DNA from: an uncultured Lachnospiraceae bacterium
Lineage (GTDB): Bacteria; Bacillota; Clostridia; Lachnospirales; Lachnospiraceae
Length of the DNA: 64,000 bases
Direction: 5' to 3'
NCBI GenBank assembly: GCA_910579865.1
Contig: CAJTXA010000001.1
Location: 62,001-126,000, forward strand
In this document: positions 1 to 8,952 of the stretch, in pieces
How the letters are laid out: every line of letters begins with the position of its first letter
Position numbering within the stretch: position 1 is the stretch's first letter
Notes under the pieces: generated by a model
Told to the model about the DNA's origin: nothing
Databases searched by the model: none
The model's input: the letters and a program-made list of their open reading frames with translations, nothing else
Translations under genes and position numbers: made by a program

Positions 1-1492
1 CATAAGCAGCAACTGAAATTACTTTCTCTGCTGTAGATGGAATTGTCAATGTAATATCTGGTGTTGGCATCAAAAAACCAGTGCCAAAATTCACTGCTCC
101 ACTTCCAGGAAGCCAAAGATTGATATCTCCTGACACAATTTTCTCTGGAATAAAACGAATCCTCCAAATCCCAGTATTCAAATAAGAATTCTGTGGCAAA
201 AAATCAAGAAAAATCTCTTGTGCTTGTGTATATGGTGCTGGCTCTCCATAATATAATAATAACTTTGTCTGATCAAGTCGAAATTCCTGTGTTCCCAATT
301 CCTGCTGAAATGGACCTGCTTCCATACCAGATGGGCTAATTAGTGTAATAAAAAAACGATCCACATAGCGCTTCCAAATCTGAATCGTTAATCCTGTTTC
401 ATAAGTACTAATCGAAAATTCTATTTCTTGCTGTTCTCTTTCTTTTAATTGAACGGAACGATGAGCACGAGAAATTCCTTCATTTCCTGTTCCAATACAG
501 ATAACAGCCCTTCCTACATCCGAAGCAGTATTTAAATAAGTCTCTAATAAAGAGGTGCCATCATGTGATCCATAATTATTTCCAATACTAATATTAATTG
601 CAACTGGCATATTAAGCGCAGCAGCAGTACGCAGTGTATAATCAACTGCCATCATTAATTCTGTCGTTCGAGGAAATCCATTTTCTCGTGCTGTTCCTAC
701 TTTCACAATTAAAATACTACTTTCTGGTGCTACTCCTCTATATTGTTCTCCCTGACTTCCTCTTCCATTTCCAGCAGCAATCGATGCAACTGCCGTTCCA
801 TGCCCAGATGTAGTACCATCTGTAACAGGTACCAAAGCGAGTGCTTCCTCTCTTGTATTACTGCTTAATGCTTCATCAATTTGTTCTTTTGTATATTCTC
901 TTCCTGTCTGATAACGAATTAATCCTTCCTGTGTTGGCTGCCATATTGCGGTCTGATCCCAAATTCGCAAAATTCTAGTGCTTCCATCCCTATTTCGAAA
1001 ATCAGGATGAAAATAGTCAATTCCGGAATCTAAAATTGCTACTAATACTCCTTTTCCAAGTAGTTTCTTTCTTACTCCACCAATTGCACCGCTTTGAATC
1101 GGGGAAATGCAAGAGGCTGCTCTTCCTTTATCTACAGAAAAAAATAGCCTCTTTGGCATTTCAATATAAGTAATTTTAGAAACTTCGGATAGTTTTAAAA
1201 TCTGAGACTTTTCCAATGTCAAAATTCCATATCCTCCAATTAATTCTACTACCCGAATTCCTCTTGCTTGTTCCACTTCTCGTTCTCCTAGTACTTCTGC
1301 TTTTTGAAGTTGTTCCCAAAGTCCTTCTTTTTCCTCTTTCTCAGATAAAACTCCTGTATCATAACGAACAATTACTTCCCATAATTGTGTTTTGGCTTCA
1401 AACCCTGTATCTAATACGAAAGATTTCATTCGTTCTTCTGTTGTGGCATTTAATGCAAGATTTAGGACATTCTCTCTTTTTTGACTATCCAT
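1..1492 (-). CDS. S8 (subtilisin-like) serine protease, Csp-like, 3' end outside the window
   Basis: Reading the minus strand from the ATG at 1492 gives an open frame of about 497 codons running off the window edge. The catalytic Asp is seen in VAILDSGIDYFHPDF and the catalytic His in SGHGTAVASIAAG. The catalytic Ser motif (GTS) lies beyond the edge, so activity cannot be judged. The long insertion between the His region and the C-terminus and the lack of a signal peptide resemble the Csp (germination protease) family of Clostridia, which act on spore cortex hydrolases or as pseudoprotease germinant sensors. Similar genes also occur outside germination loci, so the substrate is unknown. GAGAGGA lies 12-15 nt upstream of the ATG. 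Confidence 0.85.
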   Translation of the reverse strand, partial: MDSQKRENVLNLALNATTEERMKSFVLDTGFEAKTQLWEVIVRYDTGVLSEKEEKEGLWEQLQKAEVLGEREVEQARGIRVVELIGGYGILTLEKSQILKLSEVSKITYIEMPKRLFFSVDKGRAASCISPIQSGAIGGVRKKLLGKGVLVAILDSGIDYFHPDFRNRDGSTRILRIWDQTAIWQPTQEGLIRYQTGREYTKEQIDEALSSNTREEALALVPVTDGTTSGHGTAVASIAAGNGRGSQGEQYRGVAPESSILIVKVGTARENGFPRTTELMMAVDYTLRTAAALNMPVAINISIGNNYGSHDGTSLLETYLNTASDVGRAVICIGTGNEGISRAHRSVQLKEREQQEIEFSISTYETGLTIQIWKRYVDRFFITLISPSGMEAGPFQQELGTQEFRLDQTKLLLYYGEPAPYTQAQEIFLDFLPQNSYLNTGIWRIRFIPEKIVSGDINLWLPGSGAVNFGTGFLMPTPDITLTIPSTAEKVISVAAY

Positions 1493-1785
1493 TTCCTATA
1501 TTTTCCTCTCAATAATCATTTTGTTTCTATAAAAAACTATATGTTACATTTTTTTTATTATTCTTCTCTGATAAAAAAGTACTAAAAACCCTTAAAAATA
1601 GCAAAAAACCCCCCCGAGAAACCGATCAGAGAAAAATAATCTTTTATATATTTGGAAAATCTTGTTGTATTAATTCCTAAAAAAGATTATAATATTACAA
1701 GATTTGTTTATCACGTATCTCCATTTAGATACTGTGAGAACCATATAATAAAATTACACCCATATCAAACAAGGAGGAAAGAACC
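1493..1785. other. Divergent intergenic region (S8 protease / chemoreceptor)
   Basis: Between two divergent genes. It holds a 9-bp inverted repeat (TTCTCTGAT at 1564-1572, ATCAGAGAA at 1625-1633), a run of seven C at 1609-1615, the chemoreceptor promoter and, just downstream of it, a small dyad GTATCT/AGATAC at 1715-1732 that could be an operator. No gene is seen. Confidence 0.4.
1665..1693 (+). promoter_or_regulatory. Sigma-A type promoter of the chemoreceptor gene
   Basis: A -35 box TTGTAT (1665-1670) and a perfect -10 box TATAAT (1688-1693) are separated by 17 bp. The predicted start near 1700 gives an 85-nt leader ending in AAGGAGGA (1771-1778). Confidence 0.65.
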
Positions 1786-3486
1786 ATGTTCAAAAATGAC
1801 AACATAGAAAAAAGGTTAAAAAAATCCTTTATTCTTGTTTCAGCAATTATGGCAATCACAGCACTTTTAGGATTAGTTGCACTTCTTACCATCTCAAACA
1901 GATATTCCTACGCATTAATTAACTTTGGATTTGCGCAAGGGGATATTGGAAAAGCAATGTTTGAATTTGCAGATATTCGCTCTTCCCTACGTGCAGCAAT
2001 TGGTTATGACGATTCCGATGCCATTGACAATGTAGTAAAACAACATAACCAATCAAAAATTCTCTTTGAGCAATACTTTGCAAAAGTAGAAGACTCAATT
2101 GTATCAAAATCCGGCAGAACTACTTATGATGAAATTAAAATGGATCTAGAGGAATACTGGAAACTAGATGATAAAATTATGTCAATTGGAGCAACCACTG
2201 ACAGAGAATATTGTAAACAAGCACAAGATATTGCATTAGAAGAATTAGCTCCTGTATATAATAATATCTATTCTAAACTAGAAGAACTTCTAGAAGTAAA
2301 AGTAGAAGAAGGAAATAAACTGTCTTCCACTTTAACCGCTTTAAATATTATTTTTGCACTAATTATTATTGGTGTAACAATTGTAGCATATATCTTCTCT
2401 ACTAAAATTGGAAAGGCTATTGCGAAAGGCATCTCTGAGCCTATGAAACAATTAGGCAATCGTTTTAAGATGTTTGCCACAGGTGATCTTTCTTCTCCAT
2501 TTCCTGTTATTGAAGCCAATGATGAAGTGTCCGATATGATAAAAGATGCTACAGATATGGCAAATATATTAAATTTAATTATCAATGATATTGGAACATT
2601 ATTAGGGCAAATGGAAAAAGGAAATTATGCTGTAAAATCTAGTATAAAAGAAAAGTATACCAATGATTTCCAAAAAATGATCAACTCTATGATTGGATTG
2701 AGAGATCAGATGACGAATACGCTTCTTTCTATCCGAGAAGCTTCTAGTCAGGTTTCCGCTGGTTCCTTAAATTTAGCACAATCTGCCCAAAGTCTTGCAG
2801 AAGGTGCTACAGAACAAGCCAGTGCTGTTGAAGAATTACAAGCAACCATGATCGATATTACAGAAACAATTGAAAAAAGTGCTCTTCGTGCAGACGAAGC
2901 TTATCATTTAGCACAAAATTTCGCAGATGAAGCAGACAATAGCCGTACTGAAATGTCTACTATGGTTACAGCTATGGAAAAAATCAGCGACTCTTCTGCA
3001 AAAATTGGAAACATTATCTCTGAAATTGAATCCATTGCATCTCAGACCAATTTATTGTCTTTAAATGCTTCTATTGAAGCAGCAAGAGCAGGTGAGGCTG
3101 GACGTGGTTTTGCCATTGTAGCAGAACAGATTCGACAACTTGCAGAGCAAAGTGCAAAAGCCGCTGTAGACACTAGAGAATTGATTGAAAGCTCAATTCG
3201 AGAAATTTCAAATGGAAATCATGCAGTTGATCGTGCATCTAATTCTTTAGAGACAGTAGTAAATGGAATTAAACAGATTGCAGAATCCTCAAAAGAACTT
3301 AGTATTATGGTAGAACACCAAGCCGAAACTATGCGTCAAGCAGAACGTGGTGTAACACAGATATCAGAAGTTATTCAAAGTAATTCTGCAGCAGCCCAAG
3401 AATCTTCTGCAACGAGCGAAGAATTATCTGCACAGGCAACTACATTAGATGGACTTGTAGGACATTTTATTTTACATAAATCATAA
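1786..3486 (+). CDS. Methyl-accepting chemotaxis protein
   Basis: A 566-residue transmembrane chemoreceptor. A cytoplasmic N-terminus is followed by TM1 (about residues 13-36), an extracytoplasmic helical region of about 150 residues resembling a four-helix-bundle sensor, TM2 (about 185-205), a HAMP region, and a long cytoplasmic signalling coiled coil. The conserved hairpin tip that docks CheA/CheW is near residues 418-460 (SQTNLLSLNASIEAARAGE). The C-terminus has no pentapeptide for CheR tethering. An AAGGAGGA site 7 nt upstream fixes the start. It stands alone, with its own promoter and terminator, and no che genes are adjacent. The ligand is unknown. Confidence 0.93.
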   Translation: MFKNDNIEKRLKKSFILVSAIMAITALLGLVALLTISNRYSYALINFGFAQGDIGKAMFEFADIRSSLRAAIGYDDSDAIDNVVKQHNQSKILFEQYFAKVEDSIVSKSGRTTYDEIKMDLEEYWKLDDKIMSIGATTDREYCKQAQDIALEELAPVYNNIYSKLEELLEVKVEEGNKLSSTLTALNIIFALIIIGVTIVAYIFSTKIGKAIAKGISEPMKQLGNRFKMFATGDLSSPFPVIEANDEVSDMIKDATDMANILNLIINDIGTLLGQMEKGNYAVKSSIKEKYTNDFQKMINSMIGLRDQMTNTLLSIREASSQVSAGSLNLAQSAQSLAEGATEQASAVEELQATMIDITETIEKSALRADEAYHLAQNFADEADNSRTEMSTMVTAMEKISDSSAKIGNIISEIESIASQTNLLSLNASIEAARAGEAGRGFAIVAEQIRQLAEQSAKAAVDTRELIESSIREISNGNHAVDRASNSLETVVNGIKQIAESSKELSIMVEHQAETMRQAERGVTQISEVIQSNSAAAQESSATSEELSAQATTLDGLVGHFILHKS

Positions 3487-3509
3487 AAGAAATTTCCTGA
3501 ATCTTACAG

Positions 3510-3555
3510 ACACAGCAAGTTTCCTGTTTTTAAGAAACCTGCTGTGTTTCTTTTT
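3510..3555 (+). terminator. Rho-independent terminator of the chemoreceptor gene
   Basis: A 14-bp stem with one mismatch (3510-3523 with 3534-3547) and a 10-nt loop is followed by a T-rich tract TTTCTTTTT (3546-3555). Confidence 0.85.
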
Positions 3556-3662
3556 ATGATAACAACATTATTTCAAATAATAGCAAATATCTTAATTTAA
3601 GAATAAAATAATAACTACGGCAAATACTAAAATAACAAAAACCAGATAGGGAGGATCTTATT

Positions 3663-5600
3663 ATGGCACCAAAGGAATACATAGCCGCATTAAAACAAGG
3701 AAAACAGTGTTATCAATCCGCTGTAATGAAGGGAGAATACCCATATCTCCCAGCATTAGATGATATTTTATCTTATACTGAAATTGTATCTACTATCGAT
3801 TTAGGTTTAATCGATATTCCACTTTCTAAAATCGTAGGAACCAAAACCGCTGGACGAAGCAATGCATTTGCTCATAATTTTATGCCACTTCTTCCAGATG
3901 ACTCCGAATTTGGTATGAAATGGATTTCTCTTTATAAACATCAAATTAATGATGGAATCCAAGATCCTATTGTAGCTTATGAATTTATGAATCAATTTTA
4001 TGTTCAAGAAGGAAATAAACGAGTTAGTGTAATGAAATATCTAGAAACTTATAATATTACTGGAACGGTAATTCGTTTAGTTCCCAAAAAAACAGAAGAT
4101 AAAGCCAATCGGCTTTATTATGAATTTTTAGATTTCTATCAAGTTGCTCAAACCTATGATGTTTGGTTTAGCAAAGAAGGAAGCTATAAAAAATTATTAA
4201 AGTTAATTGGGACAAAAGAAGGAGAAATTTGGGAAGAAGAAGAACGGCTTCATTTTCACTCTGCCTATATCCGCTTTTCGAAAGCCTTTCATATGGCACA
4301 TGGAGAAAAACTAGATTTAACTGTTTCCGACGCTTTTCTTGTCTATATTGAAATTTATGGTTATGAAAAAATAAAAGAGGAAACCGACCGAGAAATTTTT
4401 CAATCCCTTCAAAAAACTTGGAACGAAATCCGACTTGCTGCCAAAGGCAGTCAAGTAGAACTGGTACAAAACCCAGAAAAGACAAAATCCTCTTTCCTTA
4501 ATCGTTTGCTTCCAACTGGAACTTTAATTCAGGAAACAATAAAAATTGCATTCATTTATACCAAAACTGTCAAAACTTCCAGTTGGAATTATGCCCATGA
4601 ACTGGGAAGACTTCATCTAGAACAGGCATTTGAAGGAAAGATAAAAACAATTGCAATTGAAAACGCAGATACTGATGTTGAAGTAGAAGCTGCTATTGAT
4701 GAAGCTGTTTTGGAAGGCTGCAATCTTATTTTTACTACTGCAATCCAAATGGTCAATCAAAGTGTCCGTTCTGCAATCCGTTATCCAAAAATAAAGATTT
4801 TTAATTGCTCGATTAAAATGTCCTATACCTCTATTTGTACGTACTTTGCTAGAATGTACGAATCTAAATTTTTGATAGGTGCAATTGCAGCAGCGCTCTC
4901 TCGAACCGATCGGCTTGGATATGTGGCGGATTATCCTATCTATGGAACAATCGCCAATATCAACGCTTTTGCACTTGGTGCTAGAATGATCAATCCCTAT
5001 GTAAAAATACATTTAGAATGGTCAAAAGCAAAGGGACAAAATGCACGTGAGCGCTTAATGCAAGAAGGAATTATCTTTATCTCTGACCATGATATGATCA
5101 CGCCAAACCATGCCTCTAGAGAATATGGACTTTATTCCAAACATGAAGATGGAACCTTAGAAAATCTAGCAACTCCAATTTGGCACTGGGGAAAATTCTA
5201 TGAACGAATTGTAAAAAATCTCAGTCAAGGCAACAGCGAAGCAAATGCGTCAAAAGGAAAAAAAGCAGTCAATTATTGGTGGGGAATGTCTGCTGATGTT
5301 ATTGACGTAATTTGTTCTGAGGACATTCCACATGGAACTCACCGGTTAATTGAATTTTTAAAAAACTCGATTCGTGCAGACGATTTTCATCCTTTCGATG
5401 GTTTAATTTATTCGCAAAATGGAATTGTTCGTTGTGAAAAAGGCCAAAGTTTAAATGCAGAAGAAATTATTACAATGGACTGGCTTGCGGAAAATGTAGT
5501 AGGACAAATTCCTGAATTTGAAGAATTAACGGAGGAAGCTCAGGCGCTGGTACAGCTTCAGGGCATTAAAATCGATGAAACAACCAATACAGAAAAATAA
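3663..5600 (+). CDS. ParB-like domain fused to a BMP/PnrA-type ligand-binding domain, cytoplasmic
   Basis: 645 residues with no signal peptide or lipobox. Residues about 1-150 carry a ParB/Srx-like core, with QEGNKRVSVMKYL near 115 followed by a short strand TGTVIRLVP. The region from about 295 (IKIAFIYTKTV) to 530 resembles the basic membrane protein (BMP/PnrA/Med) periplasmic-binding fold, usually a nucleoside-binding lipoprotein of an ABC importer. Without an export signal it is more likely a cytoplasmic sensor or regulator; the Med-type activators are a known cytoplasmic branch of the fold. AGGGAGGAT at 3648-3656 supports the start. Its 3' end overlaps the phosphoesterase gene, suggesting translational coupling. 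The ligand, and any DNA or nucleotide binding by the ParB-like part, are unknown. Confidence 0.75.
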   Translation: MAPKEYIAALKQGKQCYQSAVMKGEYPYLPALDDILSYTEIVSTIDLGLIDIPLSKIVGTKTAGRSNAFAHNFMPLLPDDSEFGMKWISLYKHQINDGIQDPIVAYEFMNQFYVQEGNKRVSVMKYLETYNITGTVIRLVPKKTEDKANRLYYEFLDFYQVAQTYDVWFSKEGSYKKLLKLIGTKEGEIWEEEERLHFHSAYIRFSKAFHMAHGEKLDLTVSDAFLVYIEIYGYEKIKEETDREIFQSLQKTWNEIRLAAKGSQVELVQNPEKTKSSFLNRLLPTGTLIQETIKIAFIYTKTVKTSSWNYAHELGRLHLEQAFEGKIKTIAIENADTDVEVEAAIDEAVLEGCNLIFTTAIQMVNQSVRSAIRYPKIKIFNCSIKMSYTSICTYFARMYESKFLIGAIAAALSRTDRLGYVADYPIYGTIANINAFALGARMINPYVKIHLEWSKAKGQNARERLMQEGIIFISDHDMITPNHASREYGLYSKHEDGTLENLATPIWHWGKFYERIVKNLSQGNSEANASKGKKAVNYWWGMSADVIDVICSEDIPHGTHRLIEFLKNSIRADDFHPFDGLIYSQNGIVRCEKGQSLNAEEIITMDWLAENVVGQIPEFEELTEEAQALVQLQGIKIDETTNTEK

Positions 5601-6219
5601 GGACTTAACTATTATGATACTGGCAGATCAAAAATCGAAATCCTTATATGATTACTATGAGCCAGAGAAAATGAAAGAAATTGATCTCATCATTTCTTGT
5701 GGGGATCTTGATCCCAACTATTTAATTTTTTTTGCTACACTCTGCCATGCACCTGTCCTTTATGTAAAGGGAAATCATGATGGCCGTTATGAGCAAAAAC
5801 CACCTGAAGGATGTATCTGTATTGAAGATGAGATCTTTGTCTATCAGGGAATACGGATTCTTGGATTAGGCGGTTCTATGGAATATATTCCTGGAGCCCC
5901 TAATCAATATACAGAACTAAAAATGCGAAAGCGAATTTGGAAAATGGGATGGAAGATTTGGAAGCATAAAGGCTTTGATATTTTGGTAACACATGCCCCT
6001 GCTTATCGGGTAAATGATTTAGAAGATTTACCCCACCGTGGATTTGCTGTCTTTCGAAGATTATTAGAAAAATATCAGCCCAAATTTTTCTTTCATGGGC
6101 ATGTTCATGCAAATTATAGCCGAAATTTTAAACGAGAGGATAAGTTTGGAAATACTACGGTTGTAAATGCCTATGAATATCATATTGTAAAATATCCGCT
6201 TGGAAAAGAAAAAGATTAG
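5575..6219 (+). CDS. Calcineurin-like metallophosphoesterase
   Basis: A 214-residue cytoplasmic phosphoesterase with motifs LIISCGDLD, VKGNHDG, THAPAYR and FHGHVHANY, which supply most of the two-metal site. The first motif, normally D-x-H, reads LADQKS, so the usual metal-ligand His is replaced. The upstream start at 5575 keeps the first beta strand (DLTIMILADQ) whole but has only a weak AGGG ribosome site. The internal ATG at 5614 has AAGGA at 5599-5603 with better spacing, so the true start may be there. It overlaps the BMP-like gene by 26 bp or follows it directly, so the two are almost certainly co-expressed. The substrate is unknown. Confidence 0.85.
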   Translation: MKQPIQKNKDLTIMILADQKSKSLYDYYEPEKMKEIDLIISCGDLDPNYLIFFATLCHAPVLYVKGNHDGRYEQKPPEGCICIEDEIFVYQGIRILGLGGSMEYIPGAPNQYTELKMRKRIWKMGWKIWKHKGFDILVTHAPAYRVNDLEDLPHRGFAVFRRLLEKYQPKFFFHGHVHANYSRNFKREDKFGNTTVVNAYEYHIVKYPLGKEKD

Positions 6220-6231
6220 TTATTTTTAAAA

Positions 6232-6280
6232 AGCACTTGATTTATCACAAATGATTTATCAAGTGCTAATTCTATATTTT
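6232..6280. terminator. Bidirectional terminator between convergent genes
   Basis: A 10-bp perfect stem AGCACTTGAT/ATCAAGTGCT (6232-6241 with 6258-6267) is flanked by T-rich sequence in both directions, serving the phosphoesterase gene on plus and the SDR gene on minus. Confidence 0.75.
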
Positions 6281-6281
6281 T

Positions 6282-7040
6282 TTAATTACAGCTTACTCCG
6301 CCATCAACTACAACTACAGAACCATTCATAAAGGAAGATTCTTCACCAGCTAAAAATAATACAACAGATGCAATATCCTTTGTTTTTCCTTGAGGAATTG
6401 CCCGATCTAGTCCAGCCAGAACTCTTCCTAATCCCATCTGGCTTACCTGCTGTCCATTCATTACTTCTGTTTCCACTCCACCAGGGCAAATCACATTGCA
6501 GCGAATCTTCTTATCCACATACATATAAGCAGTATTCTTTGTTAATCCAACCAAAGCATGTTTTGAAGCGGTATAAGCTACACCTGCACGGCAGCCACAA
6601 ATACCTCCAATTGAAGCAATATTTACAATATTCCCTCCATTTTCTTGAGATTCCATTATTTGAACTGCCTTTCTCATTGCATACATTGGTCCTGTCAAAT
6701 TTACTGCCATAATCTTTTCCCACAGTTCATTTGTCAATTCTCCAATTGCTTTAAATTCATCTAATACACCTGCATTATTTACTAATACATCTAATTTACC
6801 ACACTCCTTTAAAGCAAGAGCAATCATTCCTTCATTCACTTCCTGAGAAGAGATATCTCCTACATAAGGAAGAATTTTTCCAGCAAGTCCTTCTGCACTT
6901 TTTGCCAATTCTTCCAATCGTTCTGCTCTGCGGGCAACAGCAACTACAGTAGCTCCTTCTTTTGCAAATTCCAATGCTATTTCATATCCCATACCAGAAC
7001 TAGCTCCTGTAACAACTACAGATTTTCCTTCAAATTTCAT
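6282..7040 (-). CDS. SDR family NAD(P)-dependent oxidoreductase
   Basis: A 252-residue classical short-chain dehydrogenase. The cofactor loop TGASSGMG is at about 11-18, the structural motif NNAG near 89-92, the catalytic Ser in NIASIGG, and the Tyr/Lys pair in YTASK. AVARR after the second strand, with basic residues, suggests NADP(H). The gene has its own promoter and an AGGAGG site (7053-7058). Hydroxysteroid dehydrogenases and 3-oxoacyl-ACP reductases share this layout, so the substrate cannot be assigned. The bile salt hydrolase elsewhere in the window makes a steroid substrate possible but unproven. Confidence 0.88.
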   Translation of the reverse strand: MKFEGKSVVVTGASSGMGYEIALEFAKEGATVVAVARRAERLEELAKSAEGLAGKILPYVGDISSQEVNEGMIALALKECGKLDVLVNNAGVLDEFKAIGELTNELWEKIMAVNLTGPMYAMRKAVQIMESQENGGNIVNIASIGGICGCRAGVAYTASKHALVGLTKNTAYMYVDKKIRCNVICPGGVETEVMNGQQVSQMGLGRVLAGLDRAIPQGKTKDIASVVLFLAGEESSFMNGSVVVVDGGVSCN

Positions 7041-7091
7041 TTCTATCAGCCTCCTATCTTTTTTACTGAAAAAAAGTATTTATTCTTCCTA

Positions 7092-7119
7092 ATTATACCA
7101 TATTTTTCTTTAAAGTAAA
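7092..7119 (-). promoter_or_regulatory. Promoter of the SDR gene
   Basis: On the minus strand, TTTACT (7114-7119) is followed after 16 bp by a perfect TATAAT (7092-7097). It lies in the 124-bp gap after the ABC exporter genes, so the SDR gene is probably transcribed on its own. Confidence 0.5.
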
Positions 7120-7164
7120 CTAAATTTCAAAAACTAGATTAAAAGAACTTCTCTATCTATCTAT

Positions 7165-8952
7165 TTAACTAGCTAAAAAACTATATTGCGCCATATAAAG
7201 CTGATAATATTCTCCCTTTTTCTTTAAAAGCTGTATATGGTTTCCCTCTTCTATAATCTTTCCTTGATCGACATATAAAATACAATCTGCTGCCTGTATG
7301 GTAGAAAGTCGATGAGCAATAATAAAAGAAGTTCTTCCTTTTAGCAGTTCTGCTAACCCTTTTTGTAATACAATTTCCGTTTCTGTATCAATACTAGAAG
7401 TTGCCTCATCTAAAATTAAAATTTTTGGATCGGCAAGAAGTGCTCTCGCAAAAGAAATTAATTGCCGCTGCCCTTGAGAAAGACGGCTTCCACGCTCATT
7501 TACTTGTGTCTGATATCCATCCTCCATCTGCATAATAAACGAATGAGCACAGACTGTTTTTGCTGCTTCTATTACTTCTTCATCCGTAGCTTCTTTATTT
7601 CCATAGCGAATATTATCCATAATTGTTCCAGAAAAAATAAAACTATCCTGCAACATTACTCCCATCTGTCTGCGAAGAGATGCAATTGTCACAGTACTAA
7701 TATCAATTCCATCAATAAAAATCTGCCCACAATCCAAATTGTAAAAGCGGCTGATTAAATTAATAATCGTTGTTTTCCCTGCTCCAGTTGGCCCTACAAT
7801 CGCATATGTCTCTCCCTGTTTTACATGAAAACTAACTTGATCTAACCGTTTTATCCCATCTTCATAAGAAAAATCAACTTTTCGAAATTCCACTTCTCCC
7901 AAAATTTCTGGCATCTCCTTTGCTCCTGGCTGATCTGTTACTAATACTTTCTCATCTATTGTTTCAAAAATTCGTTCCAAATAAGAAATAGACGTCAGCA
8001 AAGAGTTATAAAATCCTGCCAATGTTGTAATTGGCTGCCAAAATCGACTGATATATCCTGTAAATGCAATTAAAACTCCAGGTGTAACAGAAGCATCGCC
8101 TCCCATCATCCAATAAATTCCAAATACATAAATAAAAGAAGTAGTTATTACAGAAATACTATCTACAATAGGGGATAACATCAAATTATACTTTACTGCA
8201 TTCATCCAAGCAGTCCGATATTCTCCACTTAAGTAATTAAAAATCGTAGCATTTCTTTCCTCTCGAACAAATGATTGTGTTACTCGAATTCCATTTAAAC
8301 TTTCTGCAATATAAGCATTTAAATTTGACTGCTTATTGCTTTCAATCTGCCAGGCACGTCGTTGTTTTCGCTTTACGGTCCAAATAATTACTGCCAATAC
8401 TGGAATTCCACAAAAACAAAGAAATGCCAATCGTATATTTAATCGTAACATAAAAAAGACGATAAAAATTAAACTCATTAAATCTGTAACAGTATTTACA
8501 ATTCCATTCGATAACAAATCGCTTAAATTATTGACATAATTGACAACTCGTACTTGAATCTTCCCATGTGGCCGATTATCATAATAAGAAAATGGCAATT
8601 TTTGCAGATGTACAAATAAATCCCTTCTTAATGCATAAATTACATTTTGTCCAACAAAACTGGTTAAACGAATTTTTGCTTTTAAACTTCCTGCAATAAT
8701 TAATGCAATTACTAACGTTGCAATTCCTGTTTGTATAATTGCTTGTCGATTTTGATTTGGTATGTAATCATCCATTATATTTTTCAAAAAAATGGGAATT
8801 AACATGGAAAGTGCACTAGAAGCCAACATAATTATAATTGCTATCGCCATTTTTCCTTTATAAGGTCCTACATAGTTTGCTAAACGTTTTAATTGACTAA
8901 GATCAAATCCACTCTCCAATTCTTCATCTACTTCAATCTTATTCCGTGCCAT
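7165..8952 (-). CDS. ABC exporter half-transporter, subunit of a heterodimer (canonical Walker B)
   Basis: 595 residues: an N-terminal six-helix type I exporter domain (about 40-320), then a nucleotide-binding domain. Walker A is GPTGAGKTT, the signature is LSQGQ (second position altered from LSGGQ), Walker B is ILILDEATSSID with the catalytic Glu, and the His switch is IIAHRL. Its start overlaps the end of the partner gene by 14 bp, so the two are made together and probably pair like BmrC/BmrD or TM287/288. Such exporters usually extrude drugs, lipids or peptides. The altered signature belongs to the same composite ATP site as the partner's altered Walker B. Confidence 0.9.
   Translation of the reverse strand: MARNKIEVDEELESGFDLSQLKRLANYVGPYKGKMAIAIIIMLASSALSMLIPIFLKNIMDDYIPNQNRQAIIQTGIATLVIALIIAGSLKAKIRLTSFVGQNVIYALRRDLFVHLQKLPFSYYDNRPHGKIQVRVVNYVNNLSDLLSNGIVNTVTDLMSLIFIVFFMLRLNIRLAFLCFCGIPVLAVIIWTVKRKQRRAWQIESNKQSNLNAYIAESLNGIRVTQSFVREERNATIFNYLSGEYRTAWMNAVKYNLMLSPIVDSISVITTSFIYVFGIYWMMGGDASVTPGVLIAFTGYISRFWQPITTLAGFYNSLLTSISYLERIFETIDEKVLVTDQPGAKEMPEILGEVEFRKVDFSYEDGIKRLDQVSFHVKQGETYAIVGPTGAGKTTIINLISRFYNLDCGQIFIDGIDISTVTIASLRRQMGVMLQDSFIFSGTIMDNIRYGNKEATDEEVIEAAKTVCAHSFIMQMEDGYQTQVNERGSRLSQGQRQLISFARALLADPKILILDEATSSIDTETEIVLQKGLAELLKGRTSFIIAHRLSTIQAADCILYVDQGKIIEEGNHIQLLKKKGEYYQLYMAQYSFLAS

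Noticed and set aside
1700..1760. c-di-GMP riboswitch ahead of the chemoreceptor
   Set aside because: Only a 6-bp dyad is present; the conserved GEMM core sequences are missing.
7462..7758. Small plus-strand open frames opposite the ABC, smc, Hsp70 and other genes
   Set aside because: They lie antisense within clear conserved genes, lack ribosome sites and show low-complexity composition typical of shadow frames.
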